A stretch of DNA of 64,000 nucleotides from Anaerolineaceae bacterium (GTDB lineage: Bacteria; Chloroflexota; Anaerolineae; Aggregatilineales; Phototrophicaceae): the NCBI GenBank assembly GCA_016124855.1, contig WGMX01000008.1, positions 124,001 through 188,000 on the forward strand, in the 5' to 3' direction. Position 1 is the first letter of the stretch. Every line of letters begins with the position of its first letter. Under the pieces are notes generated by a model. That model was not told the DNA's origin. It worked only from the letters and a program-made list of their open reading frames with translations, and ran no database searches. Positions 8,871 through 18,512 of the stretch are shown here, piece after piece. Position numbers and translations under genes: made by a program.

Positions 8871-8900
8871 AGGATAACGCGCGCTTAATGTTTTCGTCAA
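8871..8900 (-). promoter_or_regulatory. Candidate promoter of argG-argH
   Basis: Minus strand -35 TTGACG (8900 to 8895), 18-base spacer, -10 TATCCT (8876 to 8871). It is the best-scoring pair I can find by eye in the divergent region 8803-9002. Confidence 0.4.
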
Positions 8901-9002
8901 GCGTGTTTCCAACGTCTGTACTGTAATGGTATGTAATCCAAATAGACCATACAGGCGTATAGTAGAGCAGAATGTTGACTAACCCAAACTAAGGAATTTT
9001 AC

Positions 9003-11645
9003 ATGTCCAAGCAAACGGCTGTGCATAAACGCCTAGCCGATTCGAAAGATCGACTTGCTGATTGGAAAAAATGGGGGCCTTATATCGCTGAGCGCGCATG
9101 GGGAACCGTACGCGAAGACTACAGCGCAAATGGAGATGCTTGGAATTATTTACCACACGATCATGCCCGAAGCCGTGCCTATCGCTGGAACGAAGACGGC
9201 CTCGGGGCGATTTGCAACCGCTTTCAAAACATTTGTCTTGGTCTAGCCCTATGGAACGAGCATGATCCGATTCTAAAAGAGCGTTTATTCGGCCTAAACA
9301 ACAGTGAAGGCAATCACGGGGAGGATGTCAAAGAATATTACTTTTATCTCGACAACATTCCCTGCCATACGTACATGAAAATGCTATATAAATACCCGCA
9401 GGTCGAGTACCCTTACGACGCGCTGGTTCACCATGGGCGGGGGCGACAAGACAAAGAGTTGGAGTTGATCGACGCAATTCCACAGGTTTTCGCGGAAAAT
9501 CGCTACTTTGATGTCTTCATCGAATATGCCAAAGTCACCGACGAAGACATTCTTTGCCGTATCACAGCGATTAATCGTGGGCCGGAAGCTGCGCCACTTC
9601 ATTTACTGCCGCATATCTGGTACCGCAACACATGGTCGTGGGGCTATAACGATGAGCGACCAACGCTTGAAGCAATTGGAAGTGGTGCAATTGCGGGAAA
9701 GCACCGTCACATTGGCAACCGTTGGTGGTATGCACAATCCAATGGTGAGAATTTAGGGTTAATGTTCACCGAAAATGACACCAATATGCAGCGTCTTTTT
9801 GGTCAGCCAAATAAGCAACCCTATGTCAAAGATGCCTTTCACAACGCTGTCATTGAGCGACGCGCTGACATGGTTAACCCCAAACAGGTTGGCACCAAAG
9901 CGGCGGCACATTTTCATAAAATTTTGCAACCCGGCGAAACATTCACGGTACAAATACGCTTTACGAATGCCGAACAAAAGCGACCATTTGCCAAATTTGA
10001 TGCAGTTTTTGCGCAACGCATCGAAGAAGCAGATGAATTCTATGCGCACATTCAGGATACCAAACTCACGGATGACGAACGGCAAGTCCAACGGCAAGCG
10101 TTCGCTGGATTGTTATGGAACAAGCAATTTTACCATTACAGCGTCGAGTTGTGGTTAGCTGGTGACCCGGCTACCCCTCCCCCGCCCGAATCACGCAAGC
10201 ATGGACGCAATGCTGACTGGGATCATCTTTATAACGTTGATGTCATTTCTATGCCCGATAAATGGGAATATCCGTGGTATGCCTCTTGGGATTTGGCATT
10301 CCACACACTGCCGATTGCCATGATTGATCCCGATTGGGCAAAACGCCAACTTATCCTATTGCTGCGAGAATGGTATATGCATCCAAATGGTCAAATCCCT
10401 GCATATGAGTGGAAATTCGAGGATGTCAACCCACCAGTACATGCGTGGGCTGTTTGGCGGGTTTATAAGATTGCGCGGAATGCCAGTGGATATGCGGATA
10501 CCGAATTTTTGGAACGGTGCTTTCAGAAGTTGTTATTAAACTTTACATGGTGGGTTAACCGGAAAGATGAAGAAGGCAAGAATGTCTTTCAGGGTGGCTT
10601 CTTAGGTTTAGACAATATTGGTGTTTTTGACCGTAGTTCGCCCTTGCCTAATGGCGCATTCATCCAACAAGCTGACGGCACAGCGTGGATGGGTATGTAT
10701 TGCCTAAACATGCTCGCCATCGCGTTAGAACTCGCGCGCACCCGTCCCGCATATGAAGATGTTGCCACAAAATTCTTTGAGCATTTTATCTACATTGCCA
10801 ATGCTATGCACGATTTAGGCGGCGACTTCGGCTTGTGGGATGCGGAAGACGGTTTCTTTTACGACGGAGTGCGCTTTCCTGATGGTCAGTATGTTCCCCT
10901 TCGAACACGTTCATTCGTCGGATTAATTCCTTTATTTGCTGTTGAAACACTTGAACCGGATTTGCTCGAAAAACTGCCACAGTTTGCGCGGCGGGTCGAG
11001 TGGTTTACAAAATACCGACCTGATCTGGTCAAACGCATCGCGTCGCTTACCAAACCGGGCGTAAATGGTCGGTTTTTGCTTTCCATCATCAATCACGATC
11101 AACTGCTCAAAGTACTCTCACGGATGTTGGACACCAGCGAGTTCTTATCCGACTACGGCCTGCGTTCTGTTTCGAAATATCATTCGGATAATCCGTATAC
11201 ATGGAAACTGGACGGCAATGACTTAGCGTTGGCCTACGAACCCGGTGAATCGAGCACGGGTTTATTTGGTGGTAATTCCAATTGGCGCGGCCCAATCTGG
11301 TTTCCAGTCAACTACCTGATGATTGAGTCTCTACAAAAATATCATCACTATTACGGTGATAGCATTCGGGTCGATATGCCCACAGGCAGTGGCAAACATG
11401 CCTCGCTGCATCGCGTTGCGGCGGAGCTTTCGCAGCGCTTGTGCTCGATCTTTTTGCGTAATTCAGACAATGAACGTGCGGTTTTTGGAGGCAGCACCTA
11501 TTTCCAAAGTGATGCTTATTGGAAAGATCATATTCCATTTTTTGAGTATTTTCACGGTGATAACGGAACGGGTCTTGGCGCAAGCCACCAAACCGGATGG
11601 ACTGCTTTAGTAGCCAAGTTGATTCAGCAGTCGATGGGCGATTAA
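9003..11645 (+). CDS. MGH1/GH63-like glucosidase
   Basis: A large cytoplasmic glycoside hydrolase of 880 residues with no signal peptide. It follows the pattern of the bacterial proteins annotated simply as glucosidase, related to GH63 and mannosylglycerate hydrolase: REDYSANGDAWNYLPHDHARSRAYRW near the N-terminus (in parts about residues 38-63), NHGEDVKEYYFYLD near 105, and a C-terminal (alpha/alpha)6-barrel with the conserved WYASWDLAFHT, GGFLGLDNIGVFDRS and WRGPIWFPVNYLMIE segments, where the acid and base residues of the superfamily lie. The substrate is unknown: trehalose-like or other alpha-glucosides are likely. AAGGA precedes the ATG. It leads the cassette ppgK-rpiA-gnd-zwf-pgl, suggesting that the glucose it frees is phosphorylated and sent to the pentose phosphate route. 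Confidence 0.88.
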   Translation: MSKQTAVHKRLADSKDRLADWKKWGPYIAERAWGTVREDYSANGDAWNYLPHDHARSRAYRWNEDGLGAICNRFQNICLGLALWNEHDPILKERLFGLNNSEGNHGEDVKEYYFYLDNIPCHTYMKMLYKYPQVEYPYDALVHHGRGRQDKELELIDAIPQVFAENRYFDVFIEYAKVTDEDILCRITAINRGPEAAPLHLLPHIWYRNTWSWGYNDERPTLEAIGSGAIAGKHRHIGNRWWYAQSNGENLGLMFTENDTNMQRLFGQPNKQPYVKDAFHNAVIERRADMVNPKQVGTKAAAHFHKILQPGETFTVQIRFTNAEQKRPFAKFDAVFAQRIEEADEFYAHIQDTKLTDDERQVQRQAFAGLLWNKQFYHYSVELWLAGDPATPPPPESRKHGRNADWDHLYNVDVISMPDKWEYPWYASWDLAFHTLPIAMIDPDWAKRQLILLLREWYMHPNGQIPAYEWKFEDVNPPVHAWAVWRVYKIARNASGYADTEFLERCFQKLLLNFTWWVNRKDEEGKNVFQGGFLGLDNIGVFDRSSPLPNGAFIQQADGTAWMGMYCLNMLAIALELARTRPAYEDVATKFFEHFIYIANAMHDLGGDFGLWDAEDGFFYDGVRFPDGQYVPLRTRSFVGLIPLFAVETLEPDLLEKLPQFARRVEWFTKYRPDLVKRIASLTKPGVNGRFLLSIINHDQLLKVLSRMLDTSEFLSDYGLRSVSKYHSDNPYTWKLDGNDLALAYEPGESSTGLFGGNSNWRGPIWFPVNYLMIESLQKYHHYYGDSIRVDMPTGSGKHASLHRVAAELSQRLCSIFLRNSDNERAVFGGSTYFQSDAYWKDHIPFFEYFHGDNGTGLGASHQTGWTALVAKLIQQSMGD

Positions 11646-11734
11646 GTGTTTTATGAGTACTGGTGAGAAAAACGAGCAATTGCTATATTCAGAGGTAATC
11701 TAAAGTCCCTGCCCACACTCAGGAGAAATATATA

Positions 11735-12478
11735 ATGCAAATTCTTGGAATTGATATTGGCGGTTCTGGAATTAAGGGTGCGCCTGTTGAGATTGATACT
11801 GGCGAGCTGGTTACGGATCGTTTTCGCATTCCAACCCCGGATCCATCCAAACCTGAAGCTGTTGCAGATGTTGTCAAAGAAATCGTCAAGAACTTCCAGT
11901 GGAAAGGTCCAATTGGCTGTACTTTTCCCGCAATTGTCCGTCGTGGAGTGGTCGAAAGTGCAGCAAATGTTGATGACAGTTGGATCGGGACTGACGGTCA
12001 AAAGCTGATTCAGAAGAAAACCAAGTGTCCAACAATATTATTGAACGACGCTGACGCGGCTGGAATAGCCGAAATGGAATTCGGCGCGGGGCGGGGAAAT
12101 GACGGCGTGGTTATCATGTTGACGTTGGGTACCGGAATCGGTACCGCTATTTTCAATAAAGGAGTCCTCCTGCCCAATACTGAGCTAGGACACCTCGAAA
12201 TTCGCGGCAAAGACGCTGAAATGCGCGCATCCGACCGTATTCGCCAAGAAAAAGACCTCGATTGGGATAACTGGGGCGAGCGCGTTAACGAGTATGTTCA
12301 GCGCGTCGAGTATCTTTTCTCGCCTGATTTATTCATCATTGGCGGTGGTGTCAGCAAGAAAGCAGATAAATTCCTGCCACACATCAAGCCTGTTCACGCG
12401 CAAATAGTACCCGCACAATTGCTAAATGATGCGGGAATCGTCGGGGCAGCTATGGCTGCTTCGGCTTTAGCGAGTTAA
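11735..12478 (+). CDS. ppgK: Polyphosphate glucokinase (ROK family)
   Basis: Phosphorylates glucose to glucose 6-phosphate, with polyphosphate and usually also ATP as donor. The 247 residues open with [14 protein letters not shown], the phosphate-binding motif in the form typical of PpgK, followed by [29 protein letters not shown] with the catalytic Asp region, [10 protein letters not shown], and [13 protein letters not shown] in place of the zinc-binding motif of other ROK kinases. Length and motifs fit PpgK better than ATP-only glucokinase; the donor needs an assay. AGGAGA lies eight bases before the ATG. The next gene starts four bases downstream. Confidence 0.9.
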   Translation: MQILGIDIGGSGIKGAPVEIDTGELVTDRFRIPTPDPSKPEAVADVVKEIVKNFQWKGPIGCTFPAIVRRGVVESAANVDDSWIGTDGQKLIQKKTKCPTILLNDADAAGIAEMEFGAGRGNDGVVIMLTLGTGIGTAIFNKGVLLPNTELGHLEIRGKDAEMRASDRIRQEKDLDWDNWGERVNEYVQRVEYLFSPDLFIIGGGVSKKADKFLPHIKPVHAQIVPAQLLNDAGIVGAAMAASALAS

Positions 12479-12482
12479 CAAA

Positions 12483-13172
12483 ATGGATACAACACTACTT
12501 AAACGGCAGGCTGCCGAACGTGCGGTTGAGTTTGTTCAATCGGGTATGGTCGTTGGGTTAGGTCATGGTTCAACCGCAATTTGGGCAACACGTCGAATTG
12601 CCGAGTTAATCAAATCGAAAGAATTGACCGATATACTGGCTGTACCGTGCTCTGCACAAACCGAAGCCGACGCCCGTGAACTTGGTATCCCCTTAACAAC
12701 GCTCGAACAACATCCGAATATTGACCTGACCATTGATGGAGCTGATGAAGTCGCTCCGAACTTCGATGTCATTAAAGGCGGAGGTGGTGCGTTACTTCGT
12801 GAAAAGATTGTCGCGCAGGCAAGCAAGCGCGAAATTATTGTGGTGGATGAATCAAAACTTTCTCCGGCTTTAGGCACAAAATGGGCCATACCGGTTGAAG
12901 TGATTCCATTTGGTTATGGGTCTCAAAAAGCTTTTCTAGAAAGTTTGGGGGCAAAGGTCGTTGTTCGCCAGAAGGATGACAAGACTTTTTATACTGACCA
13001 AGGCAATCTCATACTTGATTGCAACTTTGGAGCCATATCTAATCCAGCGGGGTTAGCTCAGAGACTTAAGGAGCGCACTGGAATTGTTGAGCACGGTTTG
13101 TTTATTCGACTGGTCAGCGATGTAATTGTCGCGGCAGCCAGTGGTACACGCGAATTGAAGCGGCAAAACTAA
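12483..13172 (+). CDS. rpiA: Ribose-5-phosphate isomerase A
   Basis: Interconverts ribose 5-phosphate and ribulose 5-phosphate. The 229 residues show GLGHGSTA (phosphate loop, about 26-33), IDGADEVAPNFDVIKGGGGA with the catalytic Asp, and EKIVAQASKREIIVVDESK. Starting four bases after ppgK, it is clearly part of that operon and takes the product of the Gnd reaction encoded next. Confidence 0.95.
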   Translation: MDTTLLKRQAAERAVEFVQSGMVVGLGHGSTAIWATRRIAELIKSKELTDILAVPCSAQTEADARELGIPLTTLEQHPNIDLTIDGADEVAPNFDVIKGGGGALLREKIVAQASKREIIVVDESKLSPALGTKWAIPVEVIPFGYGSQKAFLESLGAKVVVRQKDDKTFYTDQGNLILDCNFGAISNPAGLAQRLKERTGIVEHGLFIRLVSDVIVAAASGTRELKRQN

Positions 13173-13190
13173 TAGAGGAGAAGCAAGCAC

Positions 13191-14096
13191 ATGAAATTCG
13201 CAATGGTGGGTTTAGGACGTATGGGTGGCAACATGGTCAAGCGTCTGCTGCTTGGTGGACACGAGGTTGTGGTGTGGAATCGCAGCCAAGATCCAGTAAA
13301 GGAAGCAGTCAGTGCGGGGGCAATCGCCTCCACTTCAATAGACGACCTTGTGAGTAAGCTAGAACCTACGCGCGTCGTCTGGGTCATGCTGCCTGCTGGC
13401 GACGTCACTGAAAATATGATCAAGCAGCTTACGGAAAAACTATCTCCGGGCGATATCATCATTGATGGTGGTAACAGCAATTTTAAAGATACTATCCAAC
13501 GTGCCGAGTGGATAACCGCCAAAGGTTTCCATTATATCGACGTAGGCACGAGCGGCGGTATCTGGGGACTCAAAGAAGGTTACGCCATGATGGTCGGCGG
13601 TGCGAAAGAAGCGGTCGATCAAATTCGCCCACTTCTAGAGACACTCGCGCCTGCGCCGGATCTGGGTTGGGGACACGTCGGGCCATCGGGCAGCGGACAT
13701 TTCGTCAAGATGGTACACAACGGCATCGAGTATGGCATGATGCAAGCCTACGCCGAGGGTTTCGAAATCATGCGCGCAAAGAAGGATTTCAACCTCGACA
13801 TGTATCAAATTGCGGAACTCTGGCGATACGGCAGCGTCGTTCGTTCATGGCTCCTCGACTTAACGGCAAGCGCATTGAAAGACAATCCAAATATGGATGG
13901 TATCGCGGGTTGGGTTGCAGACTCGGGTGAAGGTCGGTGGACGGTATTTGCTGCGATTGATGAAGATGTCCCCGCGCCTGTCATCACCCTGTCGCTGATG
14001 ATGCGCTTTGTCAGCCGTCAAGACGAAAGCTATGGTGCGAAACTACTTGCATCGATGCGCAATCAATTTGGTGGTCATGCAATTAAAAAGGAGTAA
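13191..14096 (+). CDS. gnd: 6-phosphogluconate dehydrogenase, decarboxylating, short form
   Basis: Oxidative decarboxylation of 6-phosphogluconate to ribulose 5-phosphate. The 301 residues are the short (YqeC/GndA-like) form, not the 470-residue form of enterobacteria. The N-terminal Rossmann domain starts [15 protein letters not shown], with an Arg after the second strand (VVWNRSQ) that favours NADP. The catalytic region has [31 protein letters not shown], and [19 protein letters not shown] with the conserved Lys and Asn. GAGGAG precedes the ATG. The cofactor call is inference. Confidence 0.92.
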   Translation: MKFAMVGLGRMGGNMVKRLLLGGHEVVVWNRSQDPVKEAVSAGAIASTSIDDLVSKLEPTRVVWVMLPAGDVTENMIKQLTEKLSPGDIIIDGGNSNFKDTIQRAEWITAKGFHYIDVGTSGGIWGLKEGYAMMVGGAKEAVDQIRPLLETLAPAPDLGWGHVGPSGSGHFVKMVHNGIEYGMMQAYAEGFEIMRAKKDFNLDMYQIAELWRYGSVVRSWLLDLTASALKDNPNMDGIAGWVADSGEGRWTVFAAIDEDVPAPVITLSLMMRFVSRQDESYGAKLLASMRNQFGGHAIKKE

Positions 14097-14101
14097 TTCC
14101 T

Positions 14102-15562
14102 GTGGGCGATACAAACGGGGCGACGATTGTCATTTTTGGCGCATCAGGTGATCTGACACAGCGCAAATTGATTCCCGCCCTATACAATCTCTTTCGCAAA
14201 AAACGCCTACCAGAGACGTTCAACATAGTCGGTGTCTCGCGGACAAAGTACTCGCACGAGGAATTCCGCCAGCAAATGCATGATTCAGTGAAAGAATTTA
14301 GCGGCGAAACCTTCACTGACGAGTTTTGGAATCCTTTCGCTGAACATGTTTGGTATACACCGGGCGATGCCTCCAAATCCGATCAATTAGGTCAAGTTAA
14401 GTCCTTCATTGAGTCGAAAGAGAATGGGACAAGCAACCGCCTGTATTATCTTTCCGTCGCGCCCGATTTGTATCCCGCAATTGTCAATAATCTGGGCAAA
14501 GATGATATGACATCGCAAAGCACAGGCTGGCGGCGCATTATCATCGAGAAACCATTCGGCACAGATTTAGCATCGGCACTTGAACTCAACAAAACCGTTC
14601 ACGCTAATTTTGAAGAAAGTCAGGTTTACCGGATAGACCATTATCTGGGAAAAGAAACCGCACAGAACATTCTGTTTTTCCGCTTTGCGAACACGATTTT
14701 CGAACCTGTTTGGAACCGGAATTACGTTGATAATGTGCAAATTACCGTGGCTGAAAGTGTGGATGTCGGTCACCGCGCCGCATACTACGATAATGCCGGT
14801 GTGCTGCGTGACATGTTCCAGAATCACCTTCTGCAATTATTAGCATTGGTGACCATGGAAGCTCCCAATGGTTTTAATGCAACTGACCTACGGAATGAGA
14901 AGTTGAAAGTGCTCAGCGCCATTCGACCAATTGCCCTTAACGACACGGTTCGCGGACAATATGAGGGTTACATCGGCACTGAAGGCGTGGCTCCTGATTC
15001 AAAAACACCAACCTATACGGCGCTCAAGCTGCATATAGATAATTGGCGCTGGCAAGGTGTGCCGTTTTACATGAGGTCGGGTAAGGCTCTTAAAGCCAAA
15101 ACCAGCCAAATACGGGTACGATTCCAGCGTCCGCCGGGCATTATGATCAATGCGCTAAACGATGAATCTTGCACCCCGAATACGTTGACACTTTTCATCC
15201 AACCGGATGAAGGTATTCACCTGAATTTTCAGGCCAAAGTACCGGACTCGAGCAATGATACACGCGATGTCGACATGGAATTCACCTACAAGAAAGCCTT
15301 TGGCGAGCAGCAGATTCCAGAAGCCTACGAGCGGCTAATCCTAGATGCAATTCACGGTGATCCAGTTCTGTTCACACGGAGCGACGAAATCGAGCGGCTG
15401 TGGATGATTATTGACCCTATCCTGAAAGGTTGGGAAACAAAAGCCGCACCGCCTGTCGTTCGTTATAAGCAGGGATCATGGGGACCGGTCGAGGCAGAAA
15501 CATTGTTGGCAAGAGACAACCACATCTGGCGACTGGCGTACAAACCAGAGGGGACAGAATGA
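14102..15562 (+). CDS. zwf: Glucose-6-phosphate dehydrogenase
   Basis: Oxidises glucose 6-phosphate to 6-phosphogluconolactone. The 486 residues have the NADP motif [17 protein letters not shown] (about residues 10-26) and the active-site signature [13 protein letters not shown] near 177, with the substrate Lys and His; YIGTEG-containing and MRSGKALK segments follow. The start is GTG at 14102, with AAGGAG eight bases upstream and only five bases after the gnd stop. The stop overlaps the pgl start. Confidence 0.97.
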   Translation: MGDTNGATIVIFGASGDLTQRKLIPALYNLFRKKRLPETFNIVGVSRTKYSHEEFRQQMHDSVKEFSGETFTDEFWNPFAEHVWYTPGDASKSDQLGQVKSFIESKENGTSNRLYYLSVAPDLYPAIVNNLGKDDMTSQSTGWRRIIIEKPFGTDLASALELNKTVHANFEESQVYRIDHYLGKETAQNILFFRFANTIFEPVWNRNYVDNVQITVAESVDVGHRAAYYDNAGVLRDMFQNHLLQLLALVTMEAPNGFNATDLRNEKLKVLSAIRPIALNDTVRGQYEGYIGTEGVAPDSKTPTYTALKLHIDNWRWQGVPFYMRSGKALKAKTSQIRVRFQRPPGIMINALNDESCTPNTLTLFIQPDEGIHLNFQAKVPDSSNDTRDVDMEFTYKKAFGEQQIPEAYERLILDAIHGDPVLFTRSDEIERLWMIIDPILKGWETKAAPPVVRYKQGSWGPVEAETLLARDNHIWRLAYKPEGTE

Positions 15563-16281
15563 CCAACATTCGCGTTGCTCCGGACGTAGCCGCACTTGCT
15601 CGAACCGCAGCCAATACTATACAGGCGTTGTCCCAAAGGGCCATCTCGCAATCGGGGCGATTCACCATCGCCCTGTCCGGTGGCTCAACCCCAAAGACTT
15701 TGTTCCAACTATTAGCTTCTGATTACAAAGAAGCAGTCGACTGGGAAAATGTCTACGTTTTTTGGGGTGACGAACGCTGTGTACCACCAGATGATGCTGA
15801 CAGCAATTTCAGGATGGCTCGCGAGACCTTACTTGACTATGTTCCAATATCCGAGGCAAATATCTTTCGCATTAAAGGGGAACTGCCTCCTAGTGACGGC
15901 GCGGCCCAATATGAACTAACTTTACGTGGCGTTTTCAAAGATCAACTTCCTCGACTTGATTTAATCCTGTTGGGTATGGGGGATGATGGACACACCGCTT
16001 CACTTTTTCCCGGCACAGATGCCTTAAATGAGCGCCAAAAATGGGTTATTCCGAACCATGTGTTGACCGCGAAACAAACTTGGCGTATTACTTTTACACT
16101 ACCCGTCATCAACAATGCGGCGAATGTAATGTTCTTGGTGGCGGGAACAGGCAAGGCAGAAACGCTTAAGCGGGTATTAAAAGGTGAGTATAAACCGACG
16201 GAGCTGCCATCCCAACTCATTAAGCCGACTGACGGCACTCTGGTTTGGGCTGTGGACCATGCGGCCCAGAGTTTACTTTGA
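15559..16281 (+). CDS. pgl: 6-phosphogluconolactonase (DevB/SOL type)
   Basis: Hydrolyses 6-phosphogluconolactone, linking Zwf and Gnd. From the ATG at 15559 it has 240 residues with [32 protein letters not shown] and [16 protein letters not shown], the three conserved segments of the family. A longer frame starting earlier inside zwf has no homology. ATG overlaps the zwf stop (ATGA), so the two are coupled. It ends the cassette; a hairpin at 16301-16328 follows. Confidence 0.95.
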   Translation: MTNIRVAPDVAALARTAANTIQALSQRAISQSGRFTIALSGGSTPKTLFQLLASDYKEAVDWENVYVFWGDERCVPPDDADSNFRMARETLLDYVPISEANIFRIKGELPPSDGAAQYELTLRGVFKDQLPRLDLILLGMGDDGHTASLFPGTDALNERQKWVIPNHVLTAKQTWRITFTLPVINNAANVMFLVAGTGKAETLKRVLKGEYKPTELPSQLIKPTDGTLVWAVDHAAQSLL

Positions 16282-16300
16282 TATTTGTTTGGTGCAGTAA

Positions 16301-16328
16301 AATGCGAAATTTGCGAAGATTTCGCATT
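16301..16328 (+). terminator. Hairpin after pgl, likely terminator
   Basis: Perfect 10-bp stem AATGCGAAAT/ATTTCGCATT with an 8-base loop, 20 bases after the pgl stop. The following bases (ATTTGCAATTCTAT) are only moderately T-rich. Confidence 0.55.
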
Positions 16329-16343
16329 ATTTGCAATTCTATC

Positions 16344-16454
16344 GCTGAATTGACCGGCGGGATGTAGCGGAAACTCCGCTAAATTGACGTTTTTGGATGG
16401 CGGGCGGTCCGGCTTATGCCGCTGAATTAGCGTAGTTGCGGTGAATTGACCGGC
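16344..16454. repeat. Degenerate short direct repeats in the pgl-glpD gap
   Basis: The 479-base gap between the convergent genes pgl and glpD (16282-16760) holds four variants of one motif: GCTGAATTGACCGGC at 16344, GCTAAATTGACG at 16378, GCTGAATTAGCG at 16421 and GGTGAATTGACCGGC at 16440. A small hairpin AGCGGA/TCCGCT (16366-16380) lies between the first two. Spacing is irregular (34, 43 and 19 bases). Apart from these and the terminators at its ends I see no gene in this gap. Confidence 0.5.
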
Positions 16455-16706
16455 TAATGCCACCGCTGATTCAAAAGTGTCTGCCGCTGCTGTGTTTGCA
16501 ATATATTTCACCGCAGAGTCACAATGGGAGTAGAGCAAGTGGAACATATTGTATGTTCATTTCGATCTATTCCCAAAAGATTCATCACCGCTTAACATGA
16601 CGATACTTCAGATCCAATTTTAGAACAAAAGTTCAATGATGTAAAGCGAATTGGGTTCGAGTTTGCAAACTTTTGAGGAATAAATCTGGAACAGTGAAAG
16701 TAAAAA

Positions 16707-16728
16707 GGGAGCGAACATAAGCGCTCCC
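16707..16728 (-). terminator. Terminator of the glpK-glpD operon
   Basis: Minus strand stem GGGAGCG/CGCTCCC (7 bp, 8-base loop) followed by TTTTTAC. It lies 33 bases downstream of the glpD stop. Confidence 0.75.
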
Positions 16729-16760
16729 TTGCAAATTCGCGAATGAGATTGAAGCTTCCG

Positions 16761-18479
16761 TTATGAGGTAACTGCTTCTTTTGGAGTGAGTTTTTCAAGT
16801 GCTACGCCATGCCGATGATGCAGGGTTTCCGCTGCGCTATCGACTTCTTTCTGGCGGCTCATATCTGTCCAGCCCAAAACATCAGCGAGGATAAGCGACA
16901 CTTCATTCAGCAAATCACCTGTTACCAAGCCGAGCATTGCTAAGAGGGATCGCCGCAATAACAAGTCTTCGAGGTGAACGACTTTTTCGCGTTCAGCGAG
17001 GAATCGAATCTCGCGCTGACTATAAGTTGGTTGAGACATCAATGGGCCATCCTGCCCTGCCGCACAAAAGGTCGCAATCACTTCAGCATAGGTTCCGTAA
17101 CGATCAAACAGAGATTGAACGCGTTCGGAAGAGAGACCGGTCTTAGCTTGAAGGTTTTGAAGCCATTTGTTTTGCGCATCCACTGAAACCGGATAATCTT
17201 TACCGCCGCCGATAGGTGTGTTTTTCGTGTCAGACTCTCGTCTACGCATAATACGGCGCATGACGACATCAGCCGTTTGCTCCGAGAATGCTCTAAATGT
17301 CGTCCACTTGCCACCCACTAACGACAGTACGGGAAAGCTGATCTTTGAGTCCGGTTCAATCGTTTGAATACTGTGGTCACGGCTGATTGCTCCTGTGCGC
17401 GAGGCGCTGCTGTGAGGCAATGGACGCACACCACAGAAGCGAAAGACAATCTGGGAGCGATCAATTTTGATGTCAGGAAAAACGTAGCTGACTAACTCGA
17501 CCATATAATCAACTTCTTCTTCCGTACAAACTGGATCAGGAATGTCGCTGCGTATATCGGTAGTGCCGATAATCACCTTATCTAGTATCGGGAATATCAG
17601 GCAGATACGTCCATCTTTGTTTTCGAAGAAAATCTCACTGCCATGCAGCATCTGATGAAGTTCAGGATTATCGACGAGGATGTGTGACCCTTTTGTTCCA
17701 CCGATAAATTGGGTTTGCTCACCCATTGCGCGATTAGCGAGATCAATCCACGGCCCCGCCGCATTCACGACGACTTTGGGTTTCACGGTATACGTTTCGC
17801 CGGTTAGCTCATCTTTAAGAGTAACGGTATCATCTGATGCGCTTGCTAAACTGACGTAATTAAACGCGTGAGCTTTAGGATTTGCCGCCTCAGCGTCCAT
17901 AACCATTTCTAAGCAGATACGTTCAGGGTACGGCATCCACGCATCGTAATAATTGGCGGTAGCAACGATGGTACTGTTCAGCTTCGGACGGAGCTTCAAA
18001 GACTCGGCACGTCCAATTAAGCGATGCGTTGGCAATCCCTGCTGACCGCGTGTGAACCAGTCATACATCATCAAACCGAGTTTAATAATCACACCGCCGC
18101 GTTCCGATGGTTTGTCTCGTAAATTTATGAATTTCAGGGGCGCATTGAGAAAACCGGAGAGCCAGCTATAGATGGGAATGGTGGTTGGAAGCGGTTTAGC
18201 ATAATGTGGCGCATTATGCAGCATCCGATTGCGTTCAGTCAGGGCTTCTCGTACTAGACGAAATTCGCCATTTTCGAGGTAACGAATGCCCCCATGCAGC
18301 ATGTGGGATGAGCCAGCACTGGCTCCGTTACAGAAATCGCCTTTATCGACAATCAATACATCAACACCTTGCAGCGCCAAGTCACGGAATGTGCCGATGC
18401 CATTTACACCTGCCCCAATGATGAGAACCGATACTTCAGTTTGTTGGCGGAGTGCCGCCAGTGATTCATTCCGGGTCAT
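16761..18479 (-). CDS. glpD: FAD-dependent glycerol-3-phosphate dehydrogenase
   Basis: Oxidises glycerol 3-phosphate to dihydroxyacetone phosphate, passing electrons to the quinone pool as a peripheral membrane enzyme. The 572 residues begin with the FAD motif LIIGAGVNGIGTFRDLALQG (about 19-38), followed by DFCNGASAGSSHMLHGGIRYLENGEF, the GlpD signature, and PHSSAS..SRDH near 365. The C-terminal domain has LDRYGTYAEVI-like and ERVQSLFDRYG segments typical of the family. It ends an operon headed by glpK, so glycerol is phosphorylated and oxidised by linked genes. Confidence 0.95.
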   Translation of the reverse strand: MTRNESLAALRQQTEVSVLIIGAGVNGIGTFRDLALQGVDVLIVDKGDFCNGASAGSSHMLHGGIRYLENGEFRLVREALTERNRMLHNAPHYAKPLPTTIPIYSWLSGFLNAPLKFINLRDKPSERGGVIIKLGLMMYDWFTRGQQGLPTHRLIGRAESLKLRPKLNSTIVATANYYDAWMPYPERICLEMVMDAEAANPKAHAFNYVSLASASDDTVTLKDELTGETYTVKPKVVVNAAGPWIDLANRAMGEQTQFIGGTKGSHILVDNPELHQMLHGSEIFFENKDGRICLIFPILDKVIIGTTDIRSDIPDPVCTEEEVDYMVELVSYVFPDIKIDRSQIVFRFCGVRPLPHSSASRTGAISRDHSIQTIEPDSKISFPVLSLVGGKWTTFRAFSEQTADVVMRRIMRRRESDTKNTPIGGGKDYPVSVDAQNKWLQNLQAKTGLSSERVQSLFDRYGTYAEVIATFCAAGQDGPLMSQPTYSQREIRFLAEREKVVHLEDLLLRRSLLAMLGLVTGDLLNEVSLILADVLGWTDMSRQKEVDSAAETLHHRHGVALEKLTPKEAVTS

Positions 18480-18512
18480 CTCACACCATCCTCAATAGGC
18501 TCTTAAAAAGCC

